Shown: piece by piece, positions 11,021 through 20,264 of the stretch | Numbering within the stretch: the first letter of the stretch is position 1 | Layout of the letters: every line of letters begins with the position of its first letter | Source of the DNA: Dyella sp. SG609 | Lineage (GTDB): Bacteria > Pseudomonadota > Gammaproteobacteria > Xanthomonadales > Rhodanobacteraceae | Assembly: GCF_012275375.1 (NCBI RefSeq) | Contig: NZ_JAAZQJ010000002.1 | Location: 558,001-622,000, forward strand | Direction: 5' to 3' | Length of the DNA stretch: 64,000 nucleotides | The notes under the pieces: model-generated | The model's database searches: none | What the model was told of the DNA's origin: nothing | Seen by the model: only the letters and a program-made list of their open reading frames with translations | Translations under genes and position numbers: made by a program

Positions 11021-12249
11021 CACGTCCCAGTCTCCGCCTTCTTCCCGCTTCGCTCGCGCTCTGCCTGGCCGCCTGCGCCAGCGGTCCGCAGCAGCAGGCA
11101 CCGGCAAGCACCGCCGGCGCGCCGCGCGTGGTCAAGCCATCCGGCAAGCCCGCGGTGGACAACGTCGCCAGCCGCGTCGACGCACCCGCCGCGCCGCAGG
11201 ACAGCGGCAATGTGTGGGACCAGCTGCGCGGCAGCTTCCAGATGGCCGACTGCGATGCGGACCCGGCGATCATGGACTGGGCCCGGCGTTACACGCAGAA
11301 CCCTTCCGCCTTCGAAGCGCAGATGCGCGACGTGATGCCGCGCCTGATGTACGTGCAGCAGATCGCCGCCAGGCATGGCGTGGCCGGCGAGTTCGCCCTG
11401 CTGCCGTGGGTGGAAAGCCATTACCGCCCGGTGCCCGGCGTGAAGGGCAATCCGGCCGGCATGTGGCAGATCATGCCGGTGACGGCCAATGCGCTGGGCA
11501 TGCGCGTGGACAAGAATTTCGACGGCCGCCTGGACATGCCCGCTGCCACCGACGCCATCATGGCCCTGCTCAAGCGCTATCACGACGATCTCGGCGACTG
11601 GCGCATGGCCGACTACGCCTTCAATGCCGGCGAGTTCGCCGTGCGCGGCATGGTCAGCCGCTACGGCATGCCCGGCGAGGAGCCGGCGATTCCCAAGATG
11701 CCGGTCAAGCGCGTCACGCGCGAACACCTGGCCAAGCTGCTGGCCATTTCCTGCGTGGTGCGCGAACCGCAGCGCTTCCATGTGGAACTGCCGCTGATCG
11801 CGCCGGAACAGCAGCTGGTGTCGGTGGACCTGGACCGCTCGATGCCGCTGGCGCAGGCGGCCAATCACGCCGGCATGTCGGTGGATGAACTGAAGAACCT
11901 CAACGCCGGTTTCCGCAACGGCTATGTCGACAAGCGCGCGGCTTCCTATCTGGTGATGCCGAGCGGCCGCGTCGAGCAGTTCCGCAATTCGCTGCTGCAG
12001 AACGGCAACAACCTCGCCAGCGCGGACAGCAATGACAACCGCCTGGCCGCGGCGGCGAACGGCCCTTCCGCCGCGCAGGACGACAGCGCCGCCGCTTCTT
12101 CGCGCACGCATACGGTCAAGGCCGGCGAAACGCTGTGGAACATCGCGCGCCACTATTCGCTGGACGTCAACCAGATCAAGCGCTGGAACGGGCTGCAGAG
12201 CTCCACGCTGCGGCTGGGCCAGGTGCTGAAGCTCAGCGCGCAGGGCTGA
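11017..12249 (+). CDS. mltD: Membrane-bound lytic murein transglycosylase D (lipoprotein, one LysM)
   Basis: A 410-residue outer-membrane lipoprotein: lipobox LAAC with acylated Cys20, an SLT/GH23 domain at about 110-250, and one C-terminal LysM motif (HTVKAGETLWNIARHYSLDV). The catalytic glutamate is Glu133 in LPWVESHYRP, followed by GNPAGMWQIMPVTANALG and the MADYAFNAGE segment. It cleaves glycan strands with formation of 1,6-anhydroMurNAc. E. coli MltD carries two LysM repeats; only one is obvious here, with a second, degenerate region around residues 265-315. It is translationally coupled to gloB, an order common in gammaproteobacteria. Confidence 0.93.
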   Translation: MTRPSLRLLPASLALCLAACASGPQQQAPASTAGAPRVVKPSGKPAVDNVASRVDAPAAPQDSGNVWDQLRGSFQMADCDADPAIMDWARRYTQNPSAFEAQMRDVMPRLMYVQQIAARHGVAGEFALLPWVESHYRPVPGVKGNPAGMWQIMPVTANALGMRVDKNFDGRLDMPAATDAIMALLKRYHDDLGDWRMADYAFNAGEFAVRGMVSRYGMPGEEPAIPKMPVKRVTREHLAKLLAISCVVREPQRFHVELPLIAPEQQLVSVDLDRSMPLAQAANHAGMSVDELKNLNAGFRNGYVDKRAASYLVMPSGRVEQFRNSLLQNGNNLASADSNDNRLAAAANGPSAAQDDSAAASSRTHTVKAGETLWNIARHYSLDVNQIKRWNGLQSSTLRLGQVLKLSAQG

Positions 12250-12407
12250 CCGGCCGCGCAACGCGCCAGACTGGCGTCGCGCCATGGCGCGCCCGCGCGG
12301 CGCGTCCGCTGATGGCGGACGCGGCGGCGCCATCCTCACGCTCGGTTATCGGTGCATGACCGCAATACCGGAGCCCCTGGCGGTATCGCGGCATCGGACT
12401 GTGACGC

Positions 12408-12440
12408 CACCGGATTGCGGCCTGCGCCGGAATGACGGCA
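12408..12440. repeat. Degenerate dispersed repeat fragment
   Basis: The segment resembles the CCGGAATGACGG-type intergenic repeat that, when translated, gives the familiar VIPAQAGIQ peptide (minus-strand translation here reads VIPAQAAIR). It lies in the mltD/ppiD convergent gap beside an imperfect palindrome at 12360-12390. No gene is seen in this gap. Confidence 0.4.
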
Positions 12441-12466
12441 ATGGGTGCCATCGTGGCCGGAAACAA

Positions 12467-12492
12467 AAAAGGCGGCCTCACGGCCGCCTTTT
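12467..12492 (-). terminator. ppiD terminator, likely bidirectional
   Basis: Stem AAAAGGCGGCC (12467-12477) with GGCCGCCTTTT (12482-12492) around TCAC. A-rich and T-rich flanks on both sides suit it to stop both ppiD and mltD transcripts. Confidence 0.85.
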
Positions 12493-12512
12493 CCGTTGCG
12501 CTGCCAGGTCGC

Positions 12513-14417
12513 TTACATGCGATCCGTAGCGACCTTGATCTCGGTCTTCGCCTTCAGCGCGTCGATGAACTCCTGCGTCGCCGAGGCGCCGTACACGCGC
12601 GCCATCTGCTGGCGCAGCATGTCGCGCTGCTGGGCCGGCAGCTTGGACAGGTCGGCGTCCTGCACCTTGTCCAGCGCCACCAGGTCGTAGGAGCCGTCCA
12701 GCTGCGCCACGCTGGTGAACTGCGGCTTGCCCGGCGCGGGATGCGGCAGCTTGAACGCGGCGTCCAGCAGCTCCGGCGCCACGTCGGCCGAGCCGCGGGT
12801 GGCTTCGGCGGAAGTCTTCAGCGGCGCGCCGACCGAGGCGGCCACGGCGGCGATGTCCTCGCCCTTCTGCAGGCGGGCCAGCAGCTCGTCGGACTTGGCC
12901 TTGGCGGCGGCGGCGACGCGCTCGTCCAGGATCTTCTGGCGCACGGTGTCGCGCACCTCGGCCAGCGGCTTGACCGCGGCGGAGACGTGCTTGTCGACGT
13001 GGATCACCACGGCGTGGTCGTTGCCCAGGTCGATCAGGCCGGAATTGTTGCCCTGCGCCAGCACGTCGTCGGCGAATGCGGCCTGCGCTACCTTCGGGTT
13101 GGCGGCAATGCCCGCCCCGCCCTGGCGCGCGAACAGCTCGGTGGTCTTGATCGGCAGGCCCAGCGCCTGCGCGGCGGGTTCCAGCGAACCGGGGTTCTGG
13201 TAAGCGCTGTCGGTGAGCTTGCCGGCGATCTCGTTGTACTTGCGGTCGCGGTCGCCGGTGAGCGCTTCCTTCACCAGCTGCTCGCGCACCTCGGCGAACG
13301 GCTTGGGCTGGCCGTTGCGCACGTCGCGCAGCCACAGCACGTGATAGCCCTCGTCGGACAGCACGGGCTTGGACACCTGGCCCTTCTGCAGCTTGAACAG
13401 CGCCTCGTCGAAGGCGGGGTTGGCCACGCCCTTCTCCAGCCAGCCGAGATCGCCGCCGGTGCGCTTGGAACCCAGGTCGTCTGAGGACTGCCCGGCCAGC
13501 TTGGCGAAGTTGTCCGGCGTCGCTTCGCCGGCCAGCTGCTCGGCCTTGGCCAGCGCGGCCTTCTGCTGCTCCGGCGAGGCGTTCTTCGGCACGTTCACCA
13601 GGATGTGCGAGACCAGGCGCTGCTCCGGCATCATGAAGCGCTGCTTGCCTTCCTCGTAGCGCTTCTTGAGGTCGTCCTCGCTGGGCTGGGTGTCCAGCTT
13701 CAGGTCGTCGCCGCTGACTTCGATGTACTTCACCGAGACCTGCTCGGGATTCATGAAGTCGCCCTGGTGCGACTTGTAGTAGGCGTCGATCTGCGCGTCG
13801 TCGACCTTGACGTCGGTCAGCGCCGGGCGCGGCAGCGCGAAGTAGCGCAGGTCGCGGCGCTGCATGCTCAGGTTGAGGTAGCGGTCGATGTCGGCGTCGG
13901 TGACCAGGGTGGACGCGGTGATCGCGTCGGGCAGCTGGGCGACGTCGAGCTCGTTGCGCAGCTCCGCCTCGAACTGGCCGGGCGTGCGGCCCATGCCGGC
14001 GAGGAAGGCGCGGTACAGGCCGGCGTCGAACTTGCCGTTCTGCTGCAGGCCCGGGAAAGCCATGATGGCGTCGCGCAGCTGCTGGTCGGAGATGCGCATG
14101 CCCATCTTCTCGGCGGCATCCACCAGCAGGCGCTGGTCGATCATCGCGTTGACCACGCGCAGCTTGTTCTCCGGCTTCTCGAACGCGGCGGGGTCGAACT
14201 GCTCGCCCTGCTGCTGGACCATCTGCTGGCGCAGGTTGTTCATGCGCTGCTGGAAGTCCTGCTGGGAGATCTCATGCTTGCCCACCTTCGCCACGAAGGT
14301 CTCGGTGTGCGACATGAAATACGACTCGATGCCGAAGAACGAGATGGCGAAGACACAGATGCCGAGGATGATGATCGACGGCCAGCCGTGCAGCTTGGTA
14401 CGTAGTGCCTGCAACAT
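12513..14417 (-). CDS. ppiD: Peptidylprolyl isomerase D, SurA-N/parvulin periplasmic chaperone
   Basis: A 634-residue inner-membrane-anchored chaperone. One membrane segment (about 15-33, IIILGICVFAISFFGIESYF) places the rest in the periplasm. A SurA-N-like domain follows (AKVGKHEISQQDFQQRMNNL), then a parvulin domain at about 270-365 (VSHILVNVPKN to GGDLGWLEKG and VLSDEGYHVLWL). A second, degenerate parvulin-like region occupies the C-terminal half. It assists outer-membrane protein folding. It lies downstream of hupB and the two tRNAs but beyond their terminator, so it needs its own promoter in 14418-14466. Confidence 0.93.
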   Translation of the reverse strand: MLQALRTKLHGWPSIIILGICVFAISFFGIESYFMSHTETFVAKVGKHEISQQDFQQRMNNLRQQMVQQQGEQFDPAAFEKPENKLRVVNAMIDQRLLVDAAEKMGMRISDQQLRDAIMAFPGLQQNGKFDAGLYRAFLAGMGRTPGQFEAELRNELDVAQLPDAITASTLVTDADIDRYLNLSMQRRDLRYFALPRPALTDVKVDDAQIDAYYKSHQGDFMNPEQVSVKYIEVSGDDLKLDTQPSEDDLKKRYEEGKQRFMMPEQRLVSHILVNVPKNASPEQQKAALAKAEQLAGEATPDNFAKLAGQSSDDLGSKRTGGDLGWLEKGVANPAFDEALFKLQKGQVSKPVLSDEGYHVLWLRDVRNGQPKPFAEVREQLVKEALTGDRDRKYNEIAGKLTDSAYQNPGSLEPAAQALGLPIKTTELFARQGGAGIAANPKVAQAAFADDVLAQGNNSGLIDLGNDHAVVIHVDKHVSAAVKPLAEVRDTVRQKILDERVAAAAKAKSDELLARLQKGEDIAAVAASVGAPLKTSAEATRGSADVAPELLDAAFKLPHPAPGKPQFTSVAQLDGSYDLVALDKVQDADLSKLPAQQRDMLRQQMARVYGASATQEFIDALKAKTEIKVATDRM

Positions 14418-14466
14418 GGGAATCTTCCCGTCAGGGTTGATCGAGTGCGCCCGACCCGGCGCGGTC

Positions 14467-14501
14467 CATAAAAAGCAAGGGCGCCACGCGGGCGCCCTTG
14501 C
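14467..14501 (-). terminator. Terminator of the hupB/tRNA-Val/tRNA-Asp transcript
   Basis: A perfect 11-bp stem (14475-14485 with 14491-14501) around a 5-base loop; on the minus strand it is followed by TTTTT. It lies 6 bases beyond tRNA-Asp. Confidence 0.88.
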
Positions 14502-14507
14502 GAACTG

Positions 14508-14584
14508 TGGCGGAGCGGACGGGACTCGAACCCGCGACCTCCGGCGTGACAGGCCAGCATTCTAACCGACTGAACTACCGCTCC
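14508..14584 (-). tRNA. tRNA-Asp (anticodon GTC), copy 2
   Basis: The reverse complement reads as a full cloverleaf: acceptor GGAGCGG/CCGCTCC, discriminator G, anticodon GTC, encoded CCA. It is identical to the tRNA-Asp at 1842-1918. It follows tRNA-Val by 9 bases. Confidence 0.97.
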
Positions 14585-14593
14585 GCAGTTTTC

Positions 14594-14668
14594 TGGTGGG
14601 TGCTGTAGGGATCGAACCTACGACCATCGCCTTGTAAGGGCGGTGCTCTACCGCTGAGCTAAGCACCC
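14594..14668 (-). tRNA. tRNA-Val (anticodon TAC)
   Basis: Acceptor GGGTGCT pairs with AGCACCC, discriminator A, encoded CCA; anticodon loop CTTACAA gives TAC. It begins only 20 bases after the hupB stop with no strong terminator between, so it is probably processed from a hupB read-through transcript. Confidence 0.97.
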
Positions 14669-14688
14669 GAAACCAAGCGAGAAGCCGC

Positions 14689-14961
14689 TTAGTTTAGGGC
14701 ATCCTTCAGGGTCTTGCCAGCCTTGAAAGCCGGAACCTTCGAGGCCTTGATCTTGATCGTCTCGTTGGTGCGCGGGTTGCGGCCGGTACGGGCGGCGCGC
14801 TTGCGCACGGTGAACGTGCCAAAGCCCACGACCGACACATCGTCACCTTTCTTCAGCGCCTTCTGCACGGTCTCGAAGAAAGCCTCGAGCGCGCGGCCGG
14901 CGTCGGCCTTGGTGAGTTCGGCCTTCTCGGCAATGGCATTGATCAGATCGGTTTTATTCAT
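14689..14961 (-). CDS. hupB: DNA-binding protein HU
   Basis: A 90-residue nucleoid protein starting [20 protein letters not shown]. The dimerisation core is followed by [20 protein letters not shown], which includes the DNA-minor-groove arm with the conserved NP pair, and it ends with [11 protein letters not shown]. Like E. coli hupB it lies just downstream of lon but has its own terminator-separated promoter region. It is followed by two tRNA genes. Confidence 0.96.
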   Translation of the reverse strand: MNKTDLINAIAEKAELTKADAGRALEAFFETVQKALKKGDDVSVVGFGTFTVRKRAARTGRNPRTNETIKIKASKVPAFKAGKTLKDALN

Positions 14962-15109
14962 TGAGACACTCCCTTAAACGTTATGCGGCCCGCGTGGTCA
15001 GTCTGGGACGAGACGACGCCGACTAGGATGATTTGGCGACCGGTGGGCGCCGCCCCGCGACCCCGCATCATGCGCTTGACGACGACGCGCCTGGATTGCG
15101 GTGCCGCTC

Positions 15110-15138
15110 TTTATACCAGTGGCCCCTAGGGTCCGCAA
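15110..15138 (-). promoter_or_regulatory. Candidate hupB promoter
   Basis: On the minus strand, TTGCGG (15133-15138) and TATAAA (15110-15115) are separated by 17 bases. Transcription would start near 15103 and run into hupB and probably the two tRNAs. Confidence 0.55.
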
Positions 15139-15242
15139 TACAAGCAATACCAAGGCTTTCAGGCTTTTCGAAGGTCTCGCCGGCACTTGCCGGAAGGGGT
15201 GCGAAACGTTACCCGGCGCACATGCGAAGCAGTATTCGCGCA

Positions 15243-15275
15243 ACAAAAAAGTGGCATGCCAGAGGCATGCCACTT
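15243..15275 (-). terminator. lon terminator
   Basis: Stem AAGTGGCATGCC (15249-15260) with GGCATGCCACTT (15264-15275), loop AGA, followed on the minus strand by a T run. It starts about 30 bases after the lon stop. Confidence 0.9.
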
Positions 15276-15304
15276 CGGCTTGCTTACGATGACCAGTGCG
15301 CCGC

Positions 15305-17815
15305 TCAGTGCGGACGAACGGGCGTCTCGGCGGAGTCCTCGTTGCCGTCGACTTTCTTCTCGACCTTCGCGGCAGCTTCCGCTTCGCCGGCCTGGCGCGG
15401 CTGCAGCGGACGCTCCAGCGCGATGTCGAGCACTTCGTCGATCCAGCGCACCGCGTGGATCTCCAGCTGGCCGGTGATGTTGGACGGAATGTCGGCGAGG
15501 TCCTTCTTGTTCTCTTCCGGAATGATCACCGTGGTGATGCCGCCGCGATGCGCCGCCAGCAGCTTCTCCTTGAGGCCACCGATCGGCAGCACGCGGCCGC
15601 GCAGGGTGATCTCGCCGGTCATCGCCACTTCGGAGCGCACCGGCACCTTGGTCAAGGCCGACACCAGCGCCGTGCACATGGCGATGCCCGCGCTCGGGCC
15701 GTCCTTCGGCGTGGCGCCTTCCGGCACGTGGATGTGGATGTCGAGGTTCTGGTGAAATTCCGGGTCGATGCCGAAGCGGTCCGCGCGCGCGCGCACCACG
15801 GAGAGCGCCGCCTGGATCGATTCCTTCATCACGTCGCCGAGCTGGCCGGTATGCACCAGGCGGCCCTTGCCCGGCACGATCGAGGCTTCGATGCTGAGCA
15901 GATCGCCGCCCACCTGCGTCCACGCCAGGCCGGTGACCAGGCCCACTTCGTTCTGCAGTTCCTTGCGGCCGAAATCGAAGCGGCGCACGCCGAGGTAATG
16001 CTCGAGGTTCCCGGAGGTGACCTTGATCGCCGACGGCTTCTTCGCCTTGGCGGTCTTCGCCGTTTCCGGCTTGGCGGCCTTGGCCTTCGACACCTTCTTC
16101 GCCTCGCCCAGGGTGAGCTCCTTCACCACCTTGCGGCAGATCTTGGACACCTCGCGCTCGAGGTTGCGCACGCCGGATTCGCGCGTGTAGTAGCGCACGA
16201 TGTCGCGGATGGCTTCGCCGTCCACGCTGAGTTCTTCCGGCTTCAGGCCATTGGCCTTCAGCTGCTTCGGCAGCAGGTACTTCTGAGCGATTCCCAGCTT
16301 CTCATCCTCGGTGTAGCCGGGGATGCGGATGACTTCCATGCGGTCCAGCAAGGGGCCGGGGATGTTGAGCGAGTTGGCGGTGGCGATCCACATCACCTCG
16401 GACAGGTCGAGATCGACCTCCAGGTAATGGTCGTTGAAGGTGTGGTTCTGTTCCGGATCCAGCACCTCGAGCAGGGCCGAGGACGGATCGCCGCGGAAGT
16501 CCATCGACATCTTGTCGATTTCGTCCAGCACGAACAGCGGGTTCTTGATGCCGACCTTGTTCAAGTTCTGCACGATGCGGCCCGGCATCGAACCGATGTA
16601 CGTGCGGCGATGGCCGCGGATTTCGGCCTCGTCGCGCACGCCGCCCAGGCTCATGCGGACGAACTTGCGGTTGGTCGCCTTGGCGATGGACTGGCCGAGC
16701 GAGGTCTTGCCCACGCCGGGCGGGCCGACCAGGCACAGGATCGGGCCCTTCATGGTGTTCACGCGCTGCTGCACGGCGAGGTATTCGAGGATGCGCTCCT
16801 TGACCTTCTCCAGGCCGAAGTGGTCGGCATCGAGCACGTCCTGCGCCAGCTGCAGGTCCTTGCGCACCTTGCTGCGCTTCTTCCACGGCACGCCGACCAG
16901 CCAGTCGAGGTAGTTGCGCACCACCGTGGCTTCGGCCGACATCGGCGACATCTGGCGCAGCTTGCTGAATTCCTGGCGCGCCTTGGCCAGCACCGGCTTG
17001 GGCATGCCGGCGTTGTCGATCTTCTTCTGCAGTTCCTCGACTTCGTTCGGGCCTTCCTCGCTCTCGCCGAGCTCCTTCTGGATGGCCTTCATCTGTTCGT
17101 TGAGGTAGTACTCGCGCTGGCTCTTCTCCATCTGCGACTTCACGCGGCCGCGGATGCGCTTTTCCACCTGCTGCAGATCCATCTCGCCGTCGACCAGGCC
17201 GATCAGCAATTCGAGGCGCTGGCCGACGTCGGCGGTTTCCAGCACCTTCTGCTTGTCGGCCATGCGCACGGACAGATGCGCGGCGATGGAGTCGGCCAGG
17301 CGCGAGGGATCGTCGATGCCGGACAAGGTGGCCAGCACTTCCGGCGGCAGCTTGCGGCTCTGCTTCACCAGCTGCTCGAACAGCGAGACCAGCGTGCGCG
17401 ACACCACGTCGAGCTCGCGCTCCTTGGCGCTGTACTGCGGCTCGATGATGCGTGAGGTTGCCATCAGCATGCCACCGTCTTCCTGGTACTTCTCGACGGA
17501 TACGCGCGCCTGGCCCTCGACCAGCACCTTCACGGTGCCGTCGGGCAGCTTCAGCAGCTGCAGCACGCCGGCGAGCGTGCCGATCTGATGCAGGTCGGCG
17601 ACCGCGGGGTCGTCGATGTCCGGGCTCTTCTGCGCCACCAGCAGGATCTGGCGCTCGCCTTCCATGGCGCGCTCCAAAGCGCGCATCGATTTGTCGCGGC
17701 CCACGAACAGCGGGATGACCATGTGCGGATAGACCACCACGTCGCGCAGCGGCAGGACCGGAAGCGCGTCCAGCGCGGCACCGGTGGCGACGGGAAGGGG
17801 GGCATTTTTTGCCAT
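15305..17815 (-). CDS. lon: ATP-dependent protease Lon
   Basis: An 836-residue cytoplasmic AAA+ serine protease for misfolded and regulatory proteins. Order: N-terminal substrate domain ([20 protein letters not shown]), coiled-coil region, AAA+ module with Walker [18 protein letters not shown] and Walker [12 protein letters not shown], and the protease domain with the catalytic serine in [14 protein letters not shown] and the lysine in [15 protein letters not shown] linker of Lys/Ala-rich sequence sits between the AAA+ and protease domains (about 595-620). The start [12 protein letters not shown] at 17815 has AGAGGG upstream. No convincing sigma-32 promoter was found; a bare TTGACG lies at 17880-17885. 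Confidence 0.96.
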   Translation of the reverse strand: MAKNAPLPVATGAALDALPVLPLRDVVVYPHMVIPLFVGRDKSMRALERAMEGERQILLVAQKSPDIDDPAVADLHQIGTLAGVLQLLKLPDGTVKVLVEGQARVSVEKYQEDGGMLMATSRIIEPQYSAKERELDVVSRTLVSLFEQLVKQSRKLPPEVLATLSGIDDPSRLADSIAAHLSVRMADKQKVLETADVGQRLELLIGLVDGEMDLQQVEKRIRGRVKSQMEKSQREYYLNEQMKAIQKELGESEEGPNEVEELQKKIDNAGMPKPVLAKARQEFSKLRQMSPMSAEATVVRNYLDWLVGVPWKKRSKVRKDLQLAQDVLDADHFGLEKVKERILEYLAVQQRVNTMKGPILCLVGPPGVGKTSLGQSIAKATNRKFVRMSLGGVRDEAEIRGHRRTYIGSMPGRIVQNLNKVGIKNPLFVLDEIDKMSMDFRGDPSSALLEVLDPEQNHTFNDHYLEVDLDLSEVMWIATANSLNIPGPLLDRMEVIRIPGYTEDEKLGIAQKYLLPKQLKANGLKPEELSVDGEAIRDIVRYYTRESGVRNLEREVSKICRKVVKELTLGEAKKVSKAKAAKPETAKTAKAKKPSAIKVTSGNLEHYLGVRRFDFGRKELQNEVGLVTGLAWTQVGGDLLSIEASIVPGKGRLVHTGQLGDVMKESIQAALSVVRARADRFGIDPEFHQNLDIHIHVPEGATPKDGPSAGIAMCTALVSALTKVPVRSEVAMTGEITLRGRVLPIGGLKEKLLAAHRGGITTVIIPEENKKDLADIPSNITGQLEIHAVRWIDEVLDIALERPLQPRQAGEAEAAAKVEKKVDGNEDSAETPVRPH

Positions 17816-17978
17816 GTGAAATGGTTCCCTCTGGGGACTAAAACGACTACGCCCCGACACTGCGCCGGAGGCATCTGATCGTCAAGTGGAGGCCGGGGCG
17901 TTGTCATACAAGTGCATGCGCGGCAACGAAAAGCAAAACGGCCTGTAGCAATGAAACAGCCACGAAAACCTGGGCCTC

Positions 17979-18011
17979 AAAAAAAACGGCCCCGGATTGC
18001 TCCGGAGCCGT
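17979..18011 (-). terminator. clpX terminator
   Basis: A 10-bp stem (17986-17995 with 18002-18011, one G-U pair in the minus-strand RNA) around a 6-base loop, followed by at least seven T on the minus strand. It separates clpX from lon. Confidence 0.88.
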
Positions 18012-18033
18012 TCGTTCAGCCTGGAAAGACTGT

Positions 18034-19329
18034 TCAGGCCGCGTCGCCGCTCTCGCCCGCCACGCGCTGCTGCTGCAGGTTGCCGCGATAGATCAGGTAG
18101 GGCTCGGCCTGGCCGTTGATGACGGCGTCGTCCACGACCACCTTGCTGACGTGCTCCAGCGAGGGCAGCTCGTACATGGTGTCGAGCAGCACCTGCTCCA
18201 GGATCGTGCGCAGGCCGCGCGCGCCGGTCTTGCGCTTGAGCGCCTTGCGGGCGATCGCCTGCAGGGCCTCCGGGCGGAATTCCAGCTCCACGCCTTCCAT
18301 CTCGAACAGCTTCTTGAACTGCTTGGTGACGGCGTTGCGCGGCTCGGTGAGGATCTTCACCAGGGCCGGCTCGTCCAGCTCGTCCAGGGTCGCGACCACC
18401 GGCAGGCGGCCGACGAATTCCGGGATCAGGCCGAAGCGGACCAGGTCCGCCGGCTCCACGTCCGCCAGCACCTTGCCGAGGTTCTCGGTGCGCTCCTTGC
18501 TGCGCACTTCGGCGGAGAAGCCGATGCCGGTCGTTTCGGAACGCTGCTGGATCACCTTCTCCAGTCCGGCGAACGCGCCGCCGCAGATGAAGAGGATGTT
18601 CTTGGTGTCGACCTGCAGGAATTCCTGCTGCGGATGCTTGCGACCGCCCTGCGGCGGCACCGAGGCCAGCGTGCCTTCGATCAGCTTCAGCAGGGCCTGC
18701 TGCACGCCTTCGCCGGACACGTCGCGGGTGATCGACGGGTTCTCGCTCTTGCGCGAGATCTTGTCGATTTCGTCGATGTAGACGATGCCCGACTGCGCCT
18801 TGTCGACGTCGTAGTCGCACTTCTGCAGCAGCTTCTGGATGATGTTTTCCACGTCCTCGCCCACGTAGCCGGCTTCGGTCAGCGTGGTGGCGTCGGCGAT
18901 CGTGAACGGCACGTTGAGCAGGCGCGCCAGCGTCTCGGCCAGCAGCGTCTTGCCGGAGCCGGTCGGGCCGATCAGCAGGATGTTGGACTTGCCCAGTTCG
19001 ACGTCGTCGCTCTTCTGGCGCGATTCCATGCGCTTGTAGTGGTTGTACACGGCCACCGCCAGCGCCTTCTTGGCGCGGGTCTGGCCGACCACGTACTGAT
19101 CGAGCGTCTCCATGATCTCGCGCGGCTTGGGCAGCTGGCTGCGCCCGGAGGCGGCCTTCTCCTCCAGCTCCTCGCGGATGATGTCGTTGCAAAGCTCCAC
19201 GCACTCGTCGCAGATGAACACGGAGGGACCCGCGATCAGCTTGCGCACTTCATGCTGGCTCTTGCCGCAGAAGGAGCAGTAGAGAATCTTGCCGCTGTCG
19301 TTGGAACGGCCCTGCCGCTCGTCAGTCAT
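18034..19329 (-). CDS. clpX: ATP-dependent Clp protease ATP-binding subunit ClpX
   Basis: A 431-residue AAA+ unfoldase that feeds tagged proteins to ClpP. The N-terminal zinc-binding domain has Cys18, Cys21, Cys40 and Cys43 ([12 protein letters not shown] and [10 protein letters not shown]). Walker A is [16 protein letters not shown], followed by Walker [14 protein letters not shown] and the sensor region. The ClpP-contacting IGF-type loop reads [11 protein letters not shown]. It lies 104 bases after clpP with a stem-loop between, the usual clpP-clpX-lon order. Confidence 0.97.
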   Translation of the reverse strand: MTDERQGRSNDSGKILYCSFCGKSQHEVRKLIAGPSVFICDECVELCNDIIREELEEKAASGRSQLPKPREIMETLDQYVVGQTRAKKALAVAVYNHYKRMESRQKSDDVELGKSNILLIGPTGSGKTLLAETLARLLNVPFTIADATTLTEAGYVGEDVENIIQKLLQKCDYDVDKAQSGIVYIDEIDKISRKSENPSITRDVSGEGVQQALLKLIEGTLASVPPQGGRKHPQQEFLQVDTKNILFICGGAFAGLEKVIQQRSETTGIGFSAEVRSKERTENLGKVLADVEPADLVRFGLIPEFVGRLPVVATLDELDEPALVKILTEPRNAVTKQFKKLFEMEGVELEFRPEALQAIARKALKRKTGARGLRTILEQVLLDTMYELPSLEHVSKVVVDDAVINGQAEPYLIYRGNLQQQRVAGESGDAA

Positions 19330-19373
19330 GCTGTAACCCTGCTGTAAATCGGTTGCGACGCGAGAATAGCACA

Positions 19374-19405
19374 GGGTTCCGCGTCCGATTCCAGACGCAG
19401 AACCC
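19374..19405 (-). other. Stem-loop between clpP and clpX
   Basis: Arms 19374-19385 and 19394-19405 pair over 12 bp with one G-U pair. No T run follows, so it is not a classical terminator; it could attenuate or stabilise the clpP mRNA. Confidence 0.4.
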
Positions 19406-19433
19406 GGCCCTCAAGCACTGTAACGGCCGCGGA

Positions 19434-20063
19434 TCAGGCGGACTTGACCGTTTCGCCGGCGCGGCGGTCCAGCACCTGGTCGATCAGGCCGTAGTCGCGG
19501 GCGGCCTCGGCGCTCATGAAGCGGTCGCGCTCCATGTCCCGCTCGATCTTGTCCAGCGGCTGGCCGGTGTGCTGTACGTAAATATCGTTAAGGCGGCGGC
19601 GCAGGTACAGGATTTCCTGGGCCTGGATCTCGATATCCGTGGCCTGGCCGCGGGCGCCGCCCGACGGCTGGTGGATCATCACGCGCGAATTGGGCAGCGA
19701 ATAGCGCTTGCCCTTGGCGCCGGCCATCAGCAGCAGCGAGGCGGCGCTGCAGGCCTGGCCCACGCACATGGTGCTGACGTCGGGCTTGATGAACTGCATG
19801 GTGTCGTAGATCGCCAGGCCGGCGGTAACCGCACCGCCCGGGCTGTTGATATACAGATGGATGTCCTTGTCCGGGTTTTCGGACTCCAGGAACAGCATCT
19901 GCGCGACCAGCAGGTTGGCAACCTGGTCGTTGACTTCGCCGACGAGGAAGATCACGCGCTCTTTCAGCAGGCGCGAATAAATGTCGTACGAACGCTCGCC
20001 ACGCGCCGTCTGCTCGACGACGATGGGGACCAGGTTGAGGTTCTGGATCGGGTCCATGGCCAT
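19434..20063 (-). CDS. clpP: ATP-dependent Clp protease proteolytic subunit
   Basis: A 209-residue serine protease subunit of the ClpXP/ClpAP barrel. The triad is visible: Ser106 in [12 protein letters not shown], His131 in [14 protein letters not shown] and Asp180 in DMERDRFM. The start [18 protein letters not shown] at 20063 has GGAGAG eight bases upstream; the 34-residue extension to 20165 reads through untranslated sequence. It follows tig, as usual in proteobacteria. Confidence 0.97.
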   Translation of the reverse strand: MAMDPIQNLNLVPIVVEQTARGERSYDIYSRLLKERVIFLVGEVNDQVANLLVAQMLFLESENPDKDIHLYINSPGGAVTAGLAIYDTMQFIKPDVSTMCVGQACSAASLLLMAGAKGKRYSLPNSRVMIHQPSGGARGQATDIEIQAQEILYLRRRLNDIYVQHTGQPLDKIERDMERDRFMSAEAARDYGLIDQVLDRRAGETVKSA

Positions 20064-20186
20064 GCTTGTCGCTCTCCGGGTTGATACGCCTGACATTGCT
20101 GATGGATCGTGCTGGAAACCGCGCCAAACCGCCATCCGGGCGGAAATCGCGCGTTCCTGCGGCACGTGGTTCGTCGCTGCCCGCTC

Positions 20187-20214
20187 CGCGGCCGGACCAT
20201 CAAGGCCGGCCGCG
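20187..20214 (-). other. GC-rich stem-loop between tig and clpP
   Basis: CGCGGCCGG (20187-20195) pairs with CCGGCCGCG (20206-20214) around a 10-base loop. No T run follows on the minus strand. It could be an mRNA processing or stability element separating tig from clpP. Confidence 0.35.
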
Positions 20215-20264
20215 TCGACTCCTTAAAACTCCAAGGAACAGCGGGCTGTCGATCGATACCCGCC

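Larger units (their letters stand above)
14962..15304. other. Intergenic region between lon and hupB
   Basis: No gene is supported in these 343 bases. They hold the lon terminator at 15243-15275 and a candidate hupB promoter at 15110-15138, leaving a leader of about 140 bases before hupB. Confidence 0.6.

Noticed and set aside
17816-18033. Sigma-32 heat-shock promoter for lon
   Set aside because: CTTGTA and CCCC elements are present but with wrong spacing; only an isolated TTGACG remained, too weak to annotate.
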